Of a DNA stretch of 64,000 bases, positions 33,645-44,701 are shown piece after piece (positions within the stretch are counted from its first letter, which is position 1; every line of letters starts with the position of its first letter). Under the pieces are notes generated by a model. It was not told the origin of the DNA. It did no database searches and saw only the letters and a program-made list of their open reading frames with translations. Both the position numbers and the translations under genes were made by a program. The DNA lies in the NCBI GenBank assembly GCA_021399445.1, contig JAJTUQ010000003.1, forward strand, positions 5,704,001 to 5,768,000, given 5' to 3'. This DNA is from Xylogone sp. PMI_703 (lineage: Eukaryota > Ascomycota > Leotiomycetes).

Positions 33645-35249
33645 CTATGCTTCAACATCAAACACCTTCCTCCCCTCAAACCAAGTCTGACACACCCTTC
33701 CCTGCAACAACCTCTCCGGACTCCACTCCAAATCCAGCACCACAAAATCCGCCTTCAACCCCTTCTCCAATCTCCCCGTCCACTGGTCCGCAAAGCAAGA
33801 ATACGCCGCTCCATGCGTAGCCGCCGACACCGCGGCCGCAAGACTCAACGCCGCTTCCGGATTGACTGTGACCGTCTCCTGAGGCTGCCTCGCCGACCTG
33901 CGAGTCGTAGCGGTATACATATTCACCAAGGGCGCGAACGGTGCCGTGGGGGAATCAGATCCTAATGCCAGCACCGCACCGCATTGCAAGAATTCCTTAT
34001 ACGGGAAAGCGCGACTGCTTCGCTGCTCTCCGAGAAGTTTCGGCCAAGCGCGCAGGATGGCTGGGTCAGCATGGACGGGCTGGATTGATGCCGTGATCTG
34101 GAGTTCACCTAGTCTTTTGGCTTCTGCGGGGGCAGCGAGCTCGAGATGCTCAATGCGGTGCCTACGGCCTTTTTGGCAGTTCTGTAATGCGTCGACGGCG
34201 AGTTTTATAGCTCCGTCTCCAATTGCGTGGAGAGCGATCTGGAGTCCGGCTTCGTCTGCTCGTTTTACAACTGGAGCGAGCATTTCTTTCGTCCAGAGCG
34301 AATCTGGGTTCGTGCCGTTAGAGGAATATGGCTCGAGTAAGGCCGCGGTACAGGCGTCTATGACTCCGTCGCATATCACCTTGATTCCGGCAATGCGGAA
34401 TGAAGGGGATGTCTCTGCGTTGAATTGTTTATGCAACTCGATAGCACGGTCGACTTGGGCGATATTGGTACTCTCATCTTTTGAAGGAGTGATAATCCAA
34501 TGTGCTGCCAATCGAATGGGTAAATCCTTTTCTTTCTCTTTCAAGACTTGGAATGCTTCCCAGCAGTTCTCATCCATCGCCATGTCAATCATGCCTGTGT
34601 ATCCTACGCTGGTATAGGCCGCAATTGCTTGTCGAATAGCGTCTACTTTGTCCTCCATTGGAGCCAGCTTGGCGACATGTGGCCATACCAGGATCTGTGT
34701 AGCAGCTTCACTTATAAGACCCGATGGTTTGCCATCCTTGTCCCTGTGAATCTTTCCTCCTTCCGGATCAGGGAGAGACTCACAGTTCAGTTCTTTCAGA
34801 GCAGCGGTATTACACCATGCGGAATGAAGATCCTTGGCATTGATAAATATGGGACGGGGATCTAAGTCGTCAATCATGCTAGCTAGAGCAACGCCATCTG
34901 TCATGGGATGCATCCATCCTCTGCAGAGAATGCGTGGTATTGAGGGGTTGGCGACAGCGTAATTCTTTATCGTTGTACGAATGTCATCAAGGTTCTTACA
35001 AGCTTCTAGACTCAAAGTGTTGAGGGATTGTCCGAGAAGGAGGAGATGCATATGGCCATCTATGAAACCGGGAAGAACTGTGCGTCCTTTCATATCCACA
35101 ACTGGCGCTTTATTCTCTCTGGCAAGAGTGACTGGAGCATCTGTTGGTGAACCTACATGTGCAATAACACCATTCTCTACGACCATGGCAGAAGTAAAAG
35201 TTCCATCTGAAGTTCTGAAAAATTTTCCATTCTCATAAATGGTAGCCAT
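33645..35249 (-). CDS. amidohydrolase family 3 protein (YtcJ-like)
   Basis: Metal-dependent hydrolase of the urease/amidohydrolase superfamily. Single coding exon of 534 residues from the first ATG (MATIYENGK); a probable 5' UTR intron lies at 35271-35329 (GTAAGTG..CCATCCAG). Domain order: small beta domain, then GFIDGHMH (first metal pair), SLEACKNLDD, the segment IKVICDGVIDACTAALLEPY typical of YtcJ proteins, LHAIGD, RHRIEHLE, and the catalytic Asp in LGSDSPTAP, ending in a beta domain (KADFVVLDLEWS). All expected metal ligands are present. Natural substrates of YtcJ-like proteins are mostly unknown. Confidence 0.92.
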   Translation of the reverse strand: MATIYENGKFFRTSDGTFTSAMVVENGVIAHVGSPTDAPVTLARENKAPVVDMKGRTVLPGFIDGHMHLLLLGQSLNTLSLEACKNLDDIRTTIKNYAVANPSIPRILCRGWMHPMTDGVALASMIDDLDPRPIFINAKDLHSAWCNTAALKELNCESLPDPEGGKIHRDKDGKPSGLISEAATQILVWPHVAKLAPMEDKVDAIRQAIAAYTSVGYTGMIDMAMDENCWEAFQVLKEKEKDLPIRLAAHWIITPSKDESTNIAQVDRAIELHKQFNAETSPSFRIAGIKVICDGVIDACTAALLEPYSSNGTNPDSLWTKEMLAPVVKRADEAGLQIALHAIGDGAIKLAVDALQNCQKGRRHRIEHLELAAPAEAKRLGELQITASIQPVHADPAILRAWPKLLGEQRSSRAFPYKEFLQCGAVLALGSDSPTAPFAPLVNMYTATTRRSARQPQETVTVNPEAALSLAAAVSAATHGAAYSCFADQWTGRLEKGLKADFVVLDLEWSPERLLQGRVCQTWFEGRKVFDVEA

Positions 35250-36262
35250 GGTTGTTATCTCCAATCAGACCTGGATGGACGTTAGTCCTAGTTCTTTGTC
35301 TGTGTAGTTTTATGCCGTTGAGCACTTACAACACCTTCTGATACAAAGTGTGGGGATGGTTATATAGACTGCGGTACTAGTGTTAGAATAATACAGCTAT
35401 TAGTTTTGCTTAATTGCTATCTCATCTAAAATATGCTATCGGTATCCACTATTTAGACTAGTTTTGTAAGCCGATTCTATGCGGCCCCCACTAATAGTGA
35501 GTTTTTGATCTAAACTGACGATATGCATATACTCCACATGGAAGGGCGTAGTTTCTCCTTTACTCCGAATATTGACTAATTGTAGACTTAGGTCAAGAAT
35601 AGGTAGAGATACAAATGCTGTAACCGGCTCATCGTGTTCATTTTCCGTAATACAGCATACGGTACGTATGGTACAATCGTTTGTAAGATAGATTATGGTG
35701 CAGATATAACATTGGATTACTCTTGAATGTTCTATCTGTTAATATTATTTAATAGTCTGGGGTACAGTAAATGCATAATCCATGAGAGTAGTTACTACAA
35801 TGTACGTGAAAATTGACAGCAGCAGAAGGATAATGGCATGCGGGGGTTTCAAGCAAGGATAGGGAATAGTGAAGATAGAAGATTAATTTTGAGATTGCAT
35901 GTAAACATCAAGTCATTTATATATGAAAATTGCAAGTCGGTAGAGCAGGTGAGACTTCATCCAAACGTAATATCCTATCAAAACTGTTACTGCCTCAAGA
36001 TATTTGCACATGAATTCCTTTCTCTCATGGCAGGTCCAAAAAAGAGATATTTCCCAAAACATTTCTCCCAAAACCGAGGGATATGGGGCCCGGGACCAGT
36101 ACTTTTACCAGGATTAACAAAAAAAATTTAACCAGGAACCCCCTAACCCCAATCCCTTACCATTAATATATACCAAGAAAAAAAACCTGATTCCCAGTGA
36201 CATCCACCATCTTCTCAGTGAATTCACTTCTTCAAAGGATAAAAGTATGAGCGTGACTCTCC
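35250..36262. other. intergenic, amidohydrolase promoter and a homopolymer-rich patch
   Basis: About 1 kb. A TATA-like element (tatataa on the minus strand, 35360-35366) lies about 110 bp before the amidohydrolase ATG. From about 36030 to 36190 the sequence changes to dense runs of three to nine equal bases. No gene recognised. Confidence 0.45.
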
Positions 36263-38215
36263 TTACCTCGGCGCTCTGCCGTAGACGAAGTAGCTTTGCG
36301 AAAGATTAGAAGCCGTCCGTAATAGAACTTCGTAATATGATTTTCAAAGAGACTTACAGCTTATACATGCAATGAACATTCGGATCCGTCATTTCCCTCC
36401 TTACACCAGCCAAAAATGCTTCAACTCGAGCCGAGCTCCATCCCGCAACGCGAGTTAACAGTCCATAAGCGATACCATGGATGCCTTCCACCATCTGAAA
36501 CTGTTGGAACAGGCCAACCTCGCGCATTCTCCGATCATGGGACATCCAACCGCCAAGAGGAAGATCATAGACTTGCTCGGTGACTTCTTCATAGCCGGCA
36601 GTTTCCAGCATTGACTTGAATTTCTGGGCGACGGCAAGATTGATACCGACCTTTTCGCCAATCTCAGCGAGGACATCGTAAAACGCGCGGATTTGAGAGG
36701 GTTCAGGGAGAGAATTGTCGTAGGAAGATGGAATAACATGCATTTCTACGATTTCAATCCAGCCGCCAGGTTTCAAGGTACTACAATCATCGCAGAGACG
36801 TTAACCAGGTGACTTTTAACAAGATATCGAGGGTCAAAAACTTGAGTTGAGAGTGCCATACCGCATTGCTTGTTGAAACAGTTTTGGCCAGTTACGAATA
36901 CCATGAAAAAGATATCGACAATGAATAAAATCAGTCTGATGTGGTGTGTAGAGCCACTCGTCCTCTGCGTCATCTATTTCAAAGATCAGATTTGGTGGTA
37001 CCCTGTGATATGTTAGCTAAGTGATCATGCACCGAGCTAGCTCTACTTTGCACTTGTGCAACAGCGATGGTAGCAGTAAGGGTCTACATGCCATGCAGGT
37101 TGTATAGGACTCAAATCTGTTCCAATGACCTATCACGTGTTAATTGGGGGCAATTCCCATGGTTTTAATATTGAGGCCATACCTGTGCGGATGGATAAGC
37201 ATCCGCTACGCGAATTAGTTAACTGACACTGAGAAGCCGTCTGGGTTGATTCTTACCCATATCGATTGCCCAGATACCTAAGAAAAGCTTTAGTACAAAG
37301 GTCTAGTTGAAATAAGCCATAGCATGAAACCTACCCGTTCCTGTACCTATATCCAAAATCTTTTGTGGCCGGTCATCGATAGGAGCAAGGTGTAAGCGAC
37401 CCTCAGTGAGTAGAATAGAGATATGGTGTTTCATGTCCTCACGGTCCATCTCAGACTAAGAGTTGACGCGTAATGTCAGTATCCGTGGCCCTTTAAATAG
37501 GTAGGCACTCTACCTACTTCATCGTTTGGTAGCATGTACCTCCCAGCCTTGTAACCATGATACCTACGCCCATTCTCAAAAATATATTCCCCAGTTTCTG
37601 GAGGAAGTGAAGCATATTCAGTAGCTCTGTTGATATAGCCAGGTTAGATAGTGTTCTCTCCATCGTCTCAATAGTCGTATCGAATAATCATGCTGCAGGA
37701 GGGTTGACCGCGAAGAAGAGTTCATATAACTCACGTATCATCTCCACCAAAAGCCGAATCGCCATCACCATCACCAAACTCAGCCAGGGACTAATCAAAG
37801 GAAAAGCGATCAGTGCGTGCCAAGAGTGAGAATATAGACACGGGAAGGGGGTGAAACGCAGGGGGGAAGCAGTTGACGGGAATAATCAATTGGCCAAACG
37901 AACCTCATCATGCTCAGGAAGTGCGCCGCTCTCCAGTGGATGTGTGGCCTGATGCGCAGCTTGCCCTTCTGTCCACGGACCTCCTGAAGAAATAATTCCA
38001 GCGTTATTATTGCTGTCGTCGACAGTATTTAATGTGGGAGCTGTCCCCGTCGCGGTCAAGCTCGAAGTCGCTGCTGTTGCGGAGGTCCCAGCGGGGTCGA
38101 AACCGGGAATGACAGGTCCAGGTGCATGTGCAGCCGACACTCGTTGGTTCTCCGCAGCAGCAGGAGTAAGAACAGCGGCGACGTCACCGGGGTGTGCTGG
38201 AGGAGGTGAAGTCAT
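36263..38215 (-). CDS. LaeA-like SAM-dependent methyltransferase, ten exons
   Basis: Exons 37904-38215, 37735-37790, 37518-37626, 37335-37455, 37257-37277, 37183-37205, 37092-37129, 36862-37002, 36358-36780 and 36263-36293 give 424 residues. The N-terminal ~105 residues are Ala/Pro/Gly-rich and disordered. Next come GRRYHGYKAGRYMLPNDE and MDREDMKHH, SAM motif I (KILDIGTGTGIWAIDM, about 191-206), VIGTDLSPIQPAW, FEIDDAEDEW, FIHCRYLFHGI and LKPGGWIEIVE, ending YFVYGRAPR. This is the LaeA-like class; related nuclear proteins regulate secondary metabolism, but most paralogues are uncharacterised. Exons 5 and 6 are only 21 and 23 nt. Intron 7 is GC-AG (TG|GCATGT), the only donor that joins in frame. 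The nearby monooxygenase is divergent. Confidence 0.88.
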
Positions 38216-39105
38216 GCTGGCGCTGTTCCATCACCGCGCTGCAGTTGAGCTTGAGGGATTTACAATCGCTCGCACTGGGCGAGATGGACTCGAGCGGGAG
38301 AGGAGAGGAAAGGGTAGATAGAGGCTAGGAGGAGGGAGTTCTTAGGGCGCCTTCTGGTCGCCAGCTGGTTTGGGCTTGGTGCTTGCTTGCTTTTCCACTA
38401 CGTGCCAGGTCAGGTGATCTGCACGTCGGCGGCAGAGAATGAGCAGTTGATGCCTGAATGTTCCCGCTCAATCCGAAGGCCGCCAGGCTCGAACTCCGTG
38501 ACCCAGTCGTCGCTCGCTCTCGGTCCCGAAAGGGCAAATGAGTAAGCATGGAGCAACTTCCTCAAGAAAGTCTACAGTATTACATCTGTCAGCTTCTCCA
38601 AATATGGCAAACCTATTGGTTTTCAACGCCCATAGTTGCTAATAGCATTGAAGGAGAAACGGTGTATTTGATCCCCTGTGCCCAGGAATTGCTGTTGGCT
38701 CCGTATTAGGAAATACCGTGTGCTGTGACTCAGTCACGTGCTCTTTCCGATCCAATTACCCAGCCCAAACACCGAAGGGGCGAGAGGGCGTACACCAACA
38801 GCAACCAACACTGCTCTACTTTCTTTCTTTCTTCCACCTTGTGGCAGCTTGGCAGAAAACTACACTGTTTGGATTTTGCAGCGCACAATGCTTCGTCTCT
38901 ATCTTCATCTCCATTGATCCTCGCGCAGTCCATCCCGTAGAAGTGTATGAGATAGATACCACGTCTCGCTCATCCAGCAGAGAAAGCGCACGCTCCTCAG
39001 GGTCTCATCGGGGTTTCCTCAGCGCGCCAGAACCCCGTTGCTGGTAACCACTCGCTGCCACTCACCCCTCGCCCCTCGCTGTTTCTGTCTTCTCGCGGTA
39101 CCACC
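38216..39105. promoter_or_regulatory. divergent upstream region, methyltransferase and monooxygenase
   Basis: About 890 bp between two divergent starts. GC-richer than other intergenic DNA here, with long pyrimidine tracts (ctttctttcttcc at about 38820-38835) near the monooxygenase side. No gene recognised. Confidence 0.5.
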
Positions 39106-40859
39106 ATGTCAGCAGCCACCCAGCCGAACGGGCATGCTGCTCCTCATGTCATTATCGTCGGAGCTGGTGAGTTAAGGTTCAGTCAATCAATCAATCAATA
39201 AATGAACCGGTTCATGCAGATGCAATATGCGATGGAGTTTTCGCTGGAATTTGAGTGCCATGTGTAACAGGCTAATCGTGTCATTCTCTTAGGTGTCACT
39301 GGGCTGCTCATTGCACAAGGACTGAAGAAGGTACGAACACGCGGGGTCATTCCATCGCTACTGAAAGGAAAATTACACAACGAAAACAATAAGAAACGAA
39401 TATATACACCGCATGCAAATTCCGCGGTTGCATCGTCCATAAATAATATAACTAATACTGATTTCTGGCCTAATCTCACAGGCCGGCATTCCCTTCTCCG
39501 TGTTCGAATCTGATGCTACCAGCACCCGTCCGCGCGCGCGAGAATGGGGCATGTCCATCCACTGGTCGCGCCCGCTGCTCGCGGATCTGCTCCCTACAGC
39601 GCTGCTCGACAGGGTACGCCAGGCGCAGGTTGATCCTAGCTACGATCCCGCCCAGCATCCCAGTGGTTATGTGGTGCCTTTCTACAATGCGAAAACGGGC
39701 AAGCACATTGTTGACATTCCCATGAAAGATGCCGTTCGCGTGTCTAGGAAGAAGATGAGGGCGCTATGCGCCGAGGGAATTGATATTCAGGTCAGTACAT
39801 CCATACTGTCTTGCTTTCCATCTGTGCGCGAGAGGAAAAGCCAAAGATGTGGAGAAGAATCAAGAGATAAACGTAAAAATAAGTTTAAGAAAAATAAGAC
39901 ACGGTACTTAATTGCTTACTACTTTAATACCCTCAGTATGGCAAAAAGCTCGTCAGTCTCACTCCATCTCTGTCCGGCATCACTGCAACATTCCAAGACA
40001 ACTCTACGGCTACGGGATCAATTTGCATTGGTGCAGACGGTGCGCAATCTACCGTACGCCAGATCGCTCTCGGGGATTCTGGCCTTGCTAAACCTATGGA
40101 TGTTGTTTTGTACAATGTCAATGTCTGCTACGGTGACGCCGAGAAAGCGAGACAAGTCCGCCAGGTGCATTTCATGAACTCGGTAGCACTGCAGCCTGAA
40201 CAGAATATGTCGGTGTGGACTTCAAGTAAGTGGTATCCTTTCTAGTCTCTCCTCGCCCCTCCTCGTCTTGATGTCACATCTCGATGTGCATCTTGAGTAG
40301 ATGTTTATTATTGCAACTAGTCCAGGATGTTCCCGACCCAGATCATCCAGAAACCTGGCAATTCCAGATAATGCCCACTTGGCTTGCGGACAACAATACT
40401 ACTGTGCAGTCCAGCGGCTCTGCTGCTCTCGCCGAGCTAAAATCGAAGGCTCTCTCACTTGCGGATCCCTGGAAATCCTCCATTCTCTGGATCCCCGATG
40501 ACACCCCTGTCTCGTGCAACAGAGTCTCCTACTGGCCAACCATCCCCTGGGATTCTCAGCATGGAACCATAACTCTCGCTGGTGACTCGGCTCATCCAGT
40601 CCCTCCACATCGAGGGCAGGGTCTGAATCATGGTATTGCCGATGCGACTAATTTCGTCAAAGCAGTTATTGAAATCAGAGACGGGAATAAGAGCAGAGAA
40701 GAGGCGATTATGGGGTACAATGAAGAGCTTGTAAGGAGGGGAGCAGATGAGGTGGAGACAAGCAGGAGGAATGCCTTGCTTGTCCATGACTTCGAAAAAT
40801 TCATGGACAGCCCGGTCCTGAAACAGGGGTATACTAAGTCGAAGGTGCCGTCCAATTAG
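39106..40859 (+). CDS. FAD-dependent monooxygenase (salicylate hydroxylase-like group)
   Basis: Five exons, 39106-39166, 39293-39330, 39482-39790, 39937-40225 and 40321-40859, give 411 residues. Seen: dinucleotide-binding motif VIIVGAGVTGLLIAQGL, spliced across intron 1; the middle motif CIGADGAQSTVR; and the FAD-ribityl motif ITLAGDSAHPVPPHRGQGLN. These define class A flavoprotein hydroxylases, which insert oxygen with NAD(P)H. The ATG is in a good context (ccaccATG). Intron 1 contains a (tcaa)n tract. It shares an upstream region with the LaeA-like methyltransferase, so the two may be co-expressed; the substrate is unknown. Confidence 0.9.
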
Positions 40860-41520
40860 GCATTTGGGACTTCTAACCCGGCCTATCACTCATAAGAACA
40901 AGAGATATTACTTGGTGGATATCTCCTGTCATAATCGACAGACTTGTGTGTATTTTGTCATTATTGGCGAGAATACGGAGCATCCAAACTCTATCTACTT
41001 AATTCTCTTTATATGTGCTTATAAGTATATGAATGAGGTTACCAGCATAGTGGCTTTAATTCAATTTAGCCTAATCTCAAAAATAATCAGTGCGAAGATA
41101 TAGGCATATCTTGACAACTAGACAATTATTCGATATATATATTATTTGAAGAGGTCTGGGATATAATTTCCTCTACTATCAAGAGGAAAACTAAAAGAGG
41201 ATGTGTCTATATTTAAAACCCAATATATCTGAAGCCACTTGTATTTTTAGACCATGTGCTCGCTTGCTGCATGTTGGTTGGATTTCTATCTCCCAACACC
41301 CAACCTCAACTACGATTCAATTCCTTAACTTCTTATCCTCGACTTTCTAGCATTATTAGCAGGAGCAGTAAAGCCTTAAGAAACCCGGCACAAAGGCAGC
41401 AAAATATTTCAGATCTTCCTCAATCTTGCGAAGCCCCGCTACGAGAGACAACCCTGCTATCTTATCTCCATCCTCAGCCCCTCCAATCCACCTCAACTCT
41501 TCCTTTCCTACCTCATCACC
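40860..41520. other. intergenic, no gene seen
   Basis: About 660 bp between the monooxygenase and the DUF4267 gene; AT-rich first half, pyrimidine-rich leader (ctcaactcttcctttcctacc) directly before the next ATG. Confidence 0.5.
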
Positions 41521-41916
41521 ATGGCCACTCTCAATAAATCTTGGCGCTACCTCCCCCCTCTCCTAATGGCAACAGGCCAAGCCCTGGGCGGCCTTACCCC
41601 CTTCTGGAACCCAACCAACGCCGTCCGCGCATTCGGGCTACCCGACCGAATCGCGACATCTCGCGCCGCGCACCTGGGCTTCATGGTCTACGGCGCGCGC
41701 GCGACCATCATCGGGGTGGCGATGTGGATTTCGTTCTTCAGAGGGGAGTACGGCGTGGTGGATACGTTGATGGCGCTGAATCTTTATGGGTGCGCCGTGG
41801 ATGCTTATGTTAGTTGGGTGGAAGGGCAGAATGAGAAGGCGTGGTTTCGGGGACTGCTGGGTGTTTTTGTGGGTGGTTGGGGGTTGTTGGGGCTTACTGC
41901 TGGTGGGGAGTTGTGA
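41521..41916 (+). CDS. small membrane protein, DUF4267 family
   Basis: Single exon, 131 residues, with four hydrophobic segments: near residues 8-28 (LPPLLMATGQALGG), 50-72 (LGFMVYGARATIIGVAMWIS), 78-96 (VVDTLMALNLYGCAVDAYV) and 108-128 (GLLGVFVGGWGLLGLTAG). The motif NPTNAVRAFGLP and the overall plan match the fungal DUF4267 group, whose function is unknown. Start follows a caccATGG context. The 3' part of the gene is unusually G-rich. Confidence 0.8.
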   Translation: MATLNKSWRYLPPLLMATGQALGGLTPFWNPTNAVRAFGLPDRIATSRAAHLGFMVYGARATIIGVAMWISFFRGEYGVVDTLMALNLYGCAVDAYVSWVEGQNEKAWFRGLLGVFVGGWGLLGLTAGGEL

Positions 41917-42361
41917 GGTTGATGCTGTGTTTGTGTTTGGAGGGTGGTTATTCATTTTCTGCATTTCTTTTACCTTTGGGTGGATGCTATTTCGATATCT
42001 AGAGTTGAGTATCTCAGCGACTTGCTTCAATTAGAATAGAAAGGCACGGTGTGTTTAGTAGATGTTAGCCTGCGTCATCCTCCTCTTATTGGTACATTAT
42101 ATTTGCAATAAAGCTGGCTATTTTGCGCATGCTTTAACTAGTCTTCAGTATACATGATTGTGGCTATCTTCAATGCTTGTGTTGTATAGATCGCCAATGA
42201 TATGCGTCGCCCATATATGTGCATCTGCGCCGTATTATCTCGCAATACTACATATAATCGCGTGCTTCCTCATCTGCAGGTATCTTTATTTGAACTTTAT
42301 ACATACTTCACTACACGTTTATACTGCGGATATCTCCATTTAAACAAATCTGCCTTCATCT
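41917..42361. other. intergenic, convergent 3' ends
   Basis: About 445 bp between two convergent genes; no gene or repeat recognised. Confidence 0.5.
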
Positions 42362-43126
42362 TTATTTCCTCCCAATACATATCAAAAAGGGAAATGTCAT
42401 CTTGGGACTCACTCCTGCTATGATCCCCTTCCCGGGAGCTTCCTCTACCATCTTCTCCAGCTCAAACGCCGTTGAGACTTCCACATCTTCAAATCCAGCG
42501 TTTTTAATCATCTCCTCCATATCCTTCCTTCGAATTCCATGTCTCTCTACACCATCCATCCGAGATTCAGGATGAAACCTCTTGGCTTCTGGGCCAAAAT
42601 CCTCAAAATCTGTGAGGGCAATGTGGCCTCCTGGCTTCAAACATCCATGCATGACCGATAGGATTTGAGGAAGCGAAGGGATGTGATGCAGCACCAAGTG
42701 GCTTATAATAAGATCAAATTTCCGTGGCGGCAGTTCCTTTTCTTTGCCCTGTTGCTCTGGAGCTAATGGATCCGCACGGATTCGCTCATCATTTGCATCC
42801 TCCAGCATTGCATATACTGGAAGAAGATTGTTGATGTCGGGTCGTTGCCCGAGCTTAAGCTTGAACGCCTCGATCATACCCTCGGCTGTGTCCACGGCGG
42901 TTAAGGAGCGCACGTAGGGGGCCATCATAAATGAGAGAAGGCCAGTCCCGCAGCCTACTTCCAGGACATCAAGTCCAGCTTCTTGATCCGGATTATCATG
43001 ACGTTTCTGCAGTCTGGGAAATCGAGTGACTAGGGTTTGTAAGGCCGTAGCTGATGCGTGGTTTACGAAGGGATTGGAGTCCCATTCCGCGGCCATGGCG
43101 TTGAAGCGTTCATTGCCTTTCGACAT
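42362..43126 (-). CDS. class I SAM-dependent methyltransferase
   Basis: Single exon, 254 residues. SAM-binding motif I is VLEVGCGTGLLSFMM (about 53-67), the acidic loop is LTAVDTAEGMIE, and motif post-I/II includes FDLIISHLVLHHIPSLPQIL and CLKPGGHIALTDFEDFG. This is the Methyltransf_11/UbiE-like small-molecule type common in fungi. The C-terminal half (EEMIKNAGFEDVEVSTAFELE) is the usual cap. The substrate cannot be deduced. No link to the LaeA-like gene upstream beyond proximity. Confidence 0.88.
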   Translation of the reverse strand: MSKGNERFNAMAAEWDSNPFVNHASATALQTLVTRFPRLQKRHDNPDQEAGLDVLEVGCGTGLLSFMMAPYVRSLTAVDTAEGMIEAFKLKLGQRPDINNLLPVYAMLEDANDERIRADPLAPEQQGKEKELPPRKFDLIISHLVLHHIPSLPQILSVMHGCLKPGGHIALTDFEDFGPEAKRFHPESRMDGVERHGIRRKDMEEMIKNAGFEDVEVSTAFELEKMVEEAPGKGIIAGVSPKMTFPFLICIGRK

Positions 43127-43816
43127 ATTGGATGGAGATTATTAATGTATGAATATGTTAAATGGAAATAGAATGTTACTATCACAATTGATATATCTGG
43201 AGGTATATGTATGATACTGTGAAGGAGGGTTCCAGATTGAGTCGGCGACCATCGGAGTTTACCCCGCTGTAGGCATGAATCTTGGTGGTTTTGCACTCAT
43301 GACACATTAGTGGGATTGTAGACGCTAAGACACTAGACAGTGTCTATATATTACTATTGGATTAAACTACAGCTAATTCTTATTATGTTAGTTTGAGTTA
43401 GTGGTATCTTGCTATGGTGCGTAAACCAATTGGAACTGCCGGAGGTTGATTTATTGCCGTTTGACCACATACCGAGCGGCATGCAGGGGCAAGTGGCCTT
43501 CCTCTTGTGGAAAAAAGCTTCTAATTCTTAAACAACATGTTAAACAACGTTAATTCAATGTTTTCCTTCTCGGAATCACCAGGTATAATTAATTATTTTA
43601 TTTACTGACTGATTTAAGACTCATAGAGAGACTCTTCCAGCATGCTGCAATCTGTCCACATTAGAGCGGCGGCGAAAACCCGGGATCACGGGATATGAAA
43701 ATAGCCTGTCTTAAAATTTGAAGCCCTAAGTATGACTACATCATCCTCTCTTGCCAACTGTCATTTTCACATCAATTTTACCAGAATCCAAAATATTCTC
43801 TGTACCCAATTCAACA
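43127..43816. promoter_or_regulatory. divergent upstream region, methyltransferase and PurU
   Basis: About 690 bp between divergent starts. No gene recognised; the PurU frame extends 22 codons upstream of its ATG but only from a TTG. Confidence 0.45.
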
Positions 43817-44701
43817 ATGGCGACCGAGAAAGAAGACTTCATTTTGACAATCTCCTGCCCCGATCAACCTGGAATTGTCCACTCCGTAACCGGCTTCCTG
43901 GTCGAGCGAAATTTCAACATCGTTGACTCATCCCAATTCGGAGACCCAACCACCAATGCCTTCTTCATGAGAGTCCACTTTGGACCGGCACAGAGTGCAT
44001 CATCAGAAACGACATCCAAGGTGGATGTAGAATCTCTCCGGGCAGACTTCGAGGCCAAAATTGCCGCCTCCAAGTCTATGAAATTTGAAATCCATCCAAC
44101 CAGCCAGAAACCCCGTGTCCTCATCATGGTCTCTAAGATCGGTCACTGTTTGAACGATCTATTGTTCCGGCAATCGACCGGTCAACTCAAGATCGAGATC
44201 CCTCTTATTATCTCCAACCATCCAGACTTTGAAGCCCTCGCCACCTCTTACAAGGTCCCCTTCATCCATCTCCCCGTGACCGCAGATACCAAAGCCGCCC
44301 AAGAGACCCGCATTCTAGAGCTGGTGAAAGAACATAACATCGATCTGATCGTTCTTGCAAGATACATGCAGGTTCTCTCGCCGCTGTTATGTAACGCTAT
44401 GTCCGGCAAAATCATCAACATCCACCACTCTTTCTTGCCTAGCTTCAAAGGTGCAAAGCCCTACCACCAGGCATATGATCGCGGTGTGAAGATCATTGGT
44501 GCGACAGCACACTTCGTTACTAGTGATTTGGACGAGGGACCGATTATCGAGCAGAATGTTGTGAGGGTAAATCATGCGTTGAGTCCAAAAGAATTGACGA
44601 GCGAGGGCAGTAACGTCGAGAGTATTGTGCTTGCCACGGCAGTGAAGCTGGTTGCTCAGAGAAAAGTTTTGCTTAATGGATCGAAGACGGTCGTTTTCTA
44701 G
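43817..44701 (+). CDS. purU: formyltetrahydrofolate deformylase
   Basis: Hydrolyses 10-formyltetrahydrofolate to formate and tetrahydrofolate, balancing one-carbon pools. Single exon, 294 residues, the usual PurU length. An N-terminal ACT domain (FILTISCPDQPGIVHSVTGF) is followed by the formyltransferase domain: VLIMVSKIGHCLNDLL, LARYMQVLSPLL, the catalytic block INIHHSFLPSFKGAKPYHQA, and GATAHFVTSDLDEGPIIEQ with the conserved His and Asp. All catalytic residues are in place. Confidence 0.95.
   Translation: MATEKEDFILTISCPDQPGIVHSVTGFLVERNFNIVDSSQFGDPTTNAFFMRVHFGPAQSASSETTSKVDVESLRADFEAKIAASKSMKFEIHPTSQKPRVLIMVSKIGHCLNDLLFRQSTGQLKIEIPLIISNHPDFEALATSYKVPFIHLPVTADTKAAQETRILELVKEHNIDLIVLARYMQVLSPLLCNAMSGKIINIHHSFLPSFKGAKPYHQAYDRGVKIIGATAHFVTSDLDEGPIIEQNVVRVNHALSPKELTSEGSNVESIVLATAVKLVAQRKVLLNGSKTVVF

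Noticed and set aside
33587..33820. 77-codon plus-strand Pro/Ser/Thr-rich frame
   Set aside because: It is the antisense of the amidohydrolase C terminus.
39178..39201. (tcaa)n microsatellite in the monooxygenase intron
   Set aside because: Short simple repeat within an intron, not notable.
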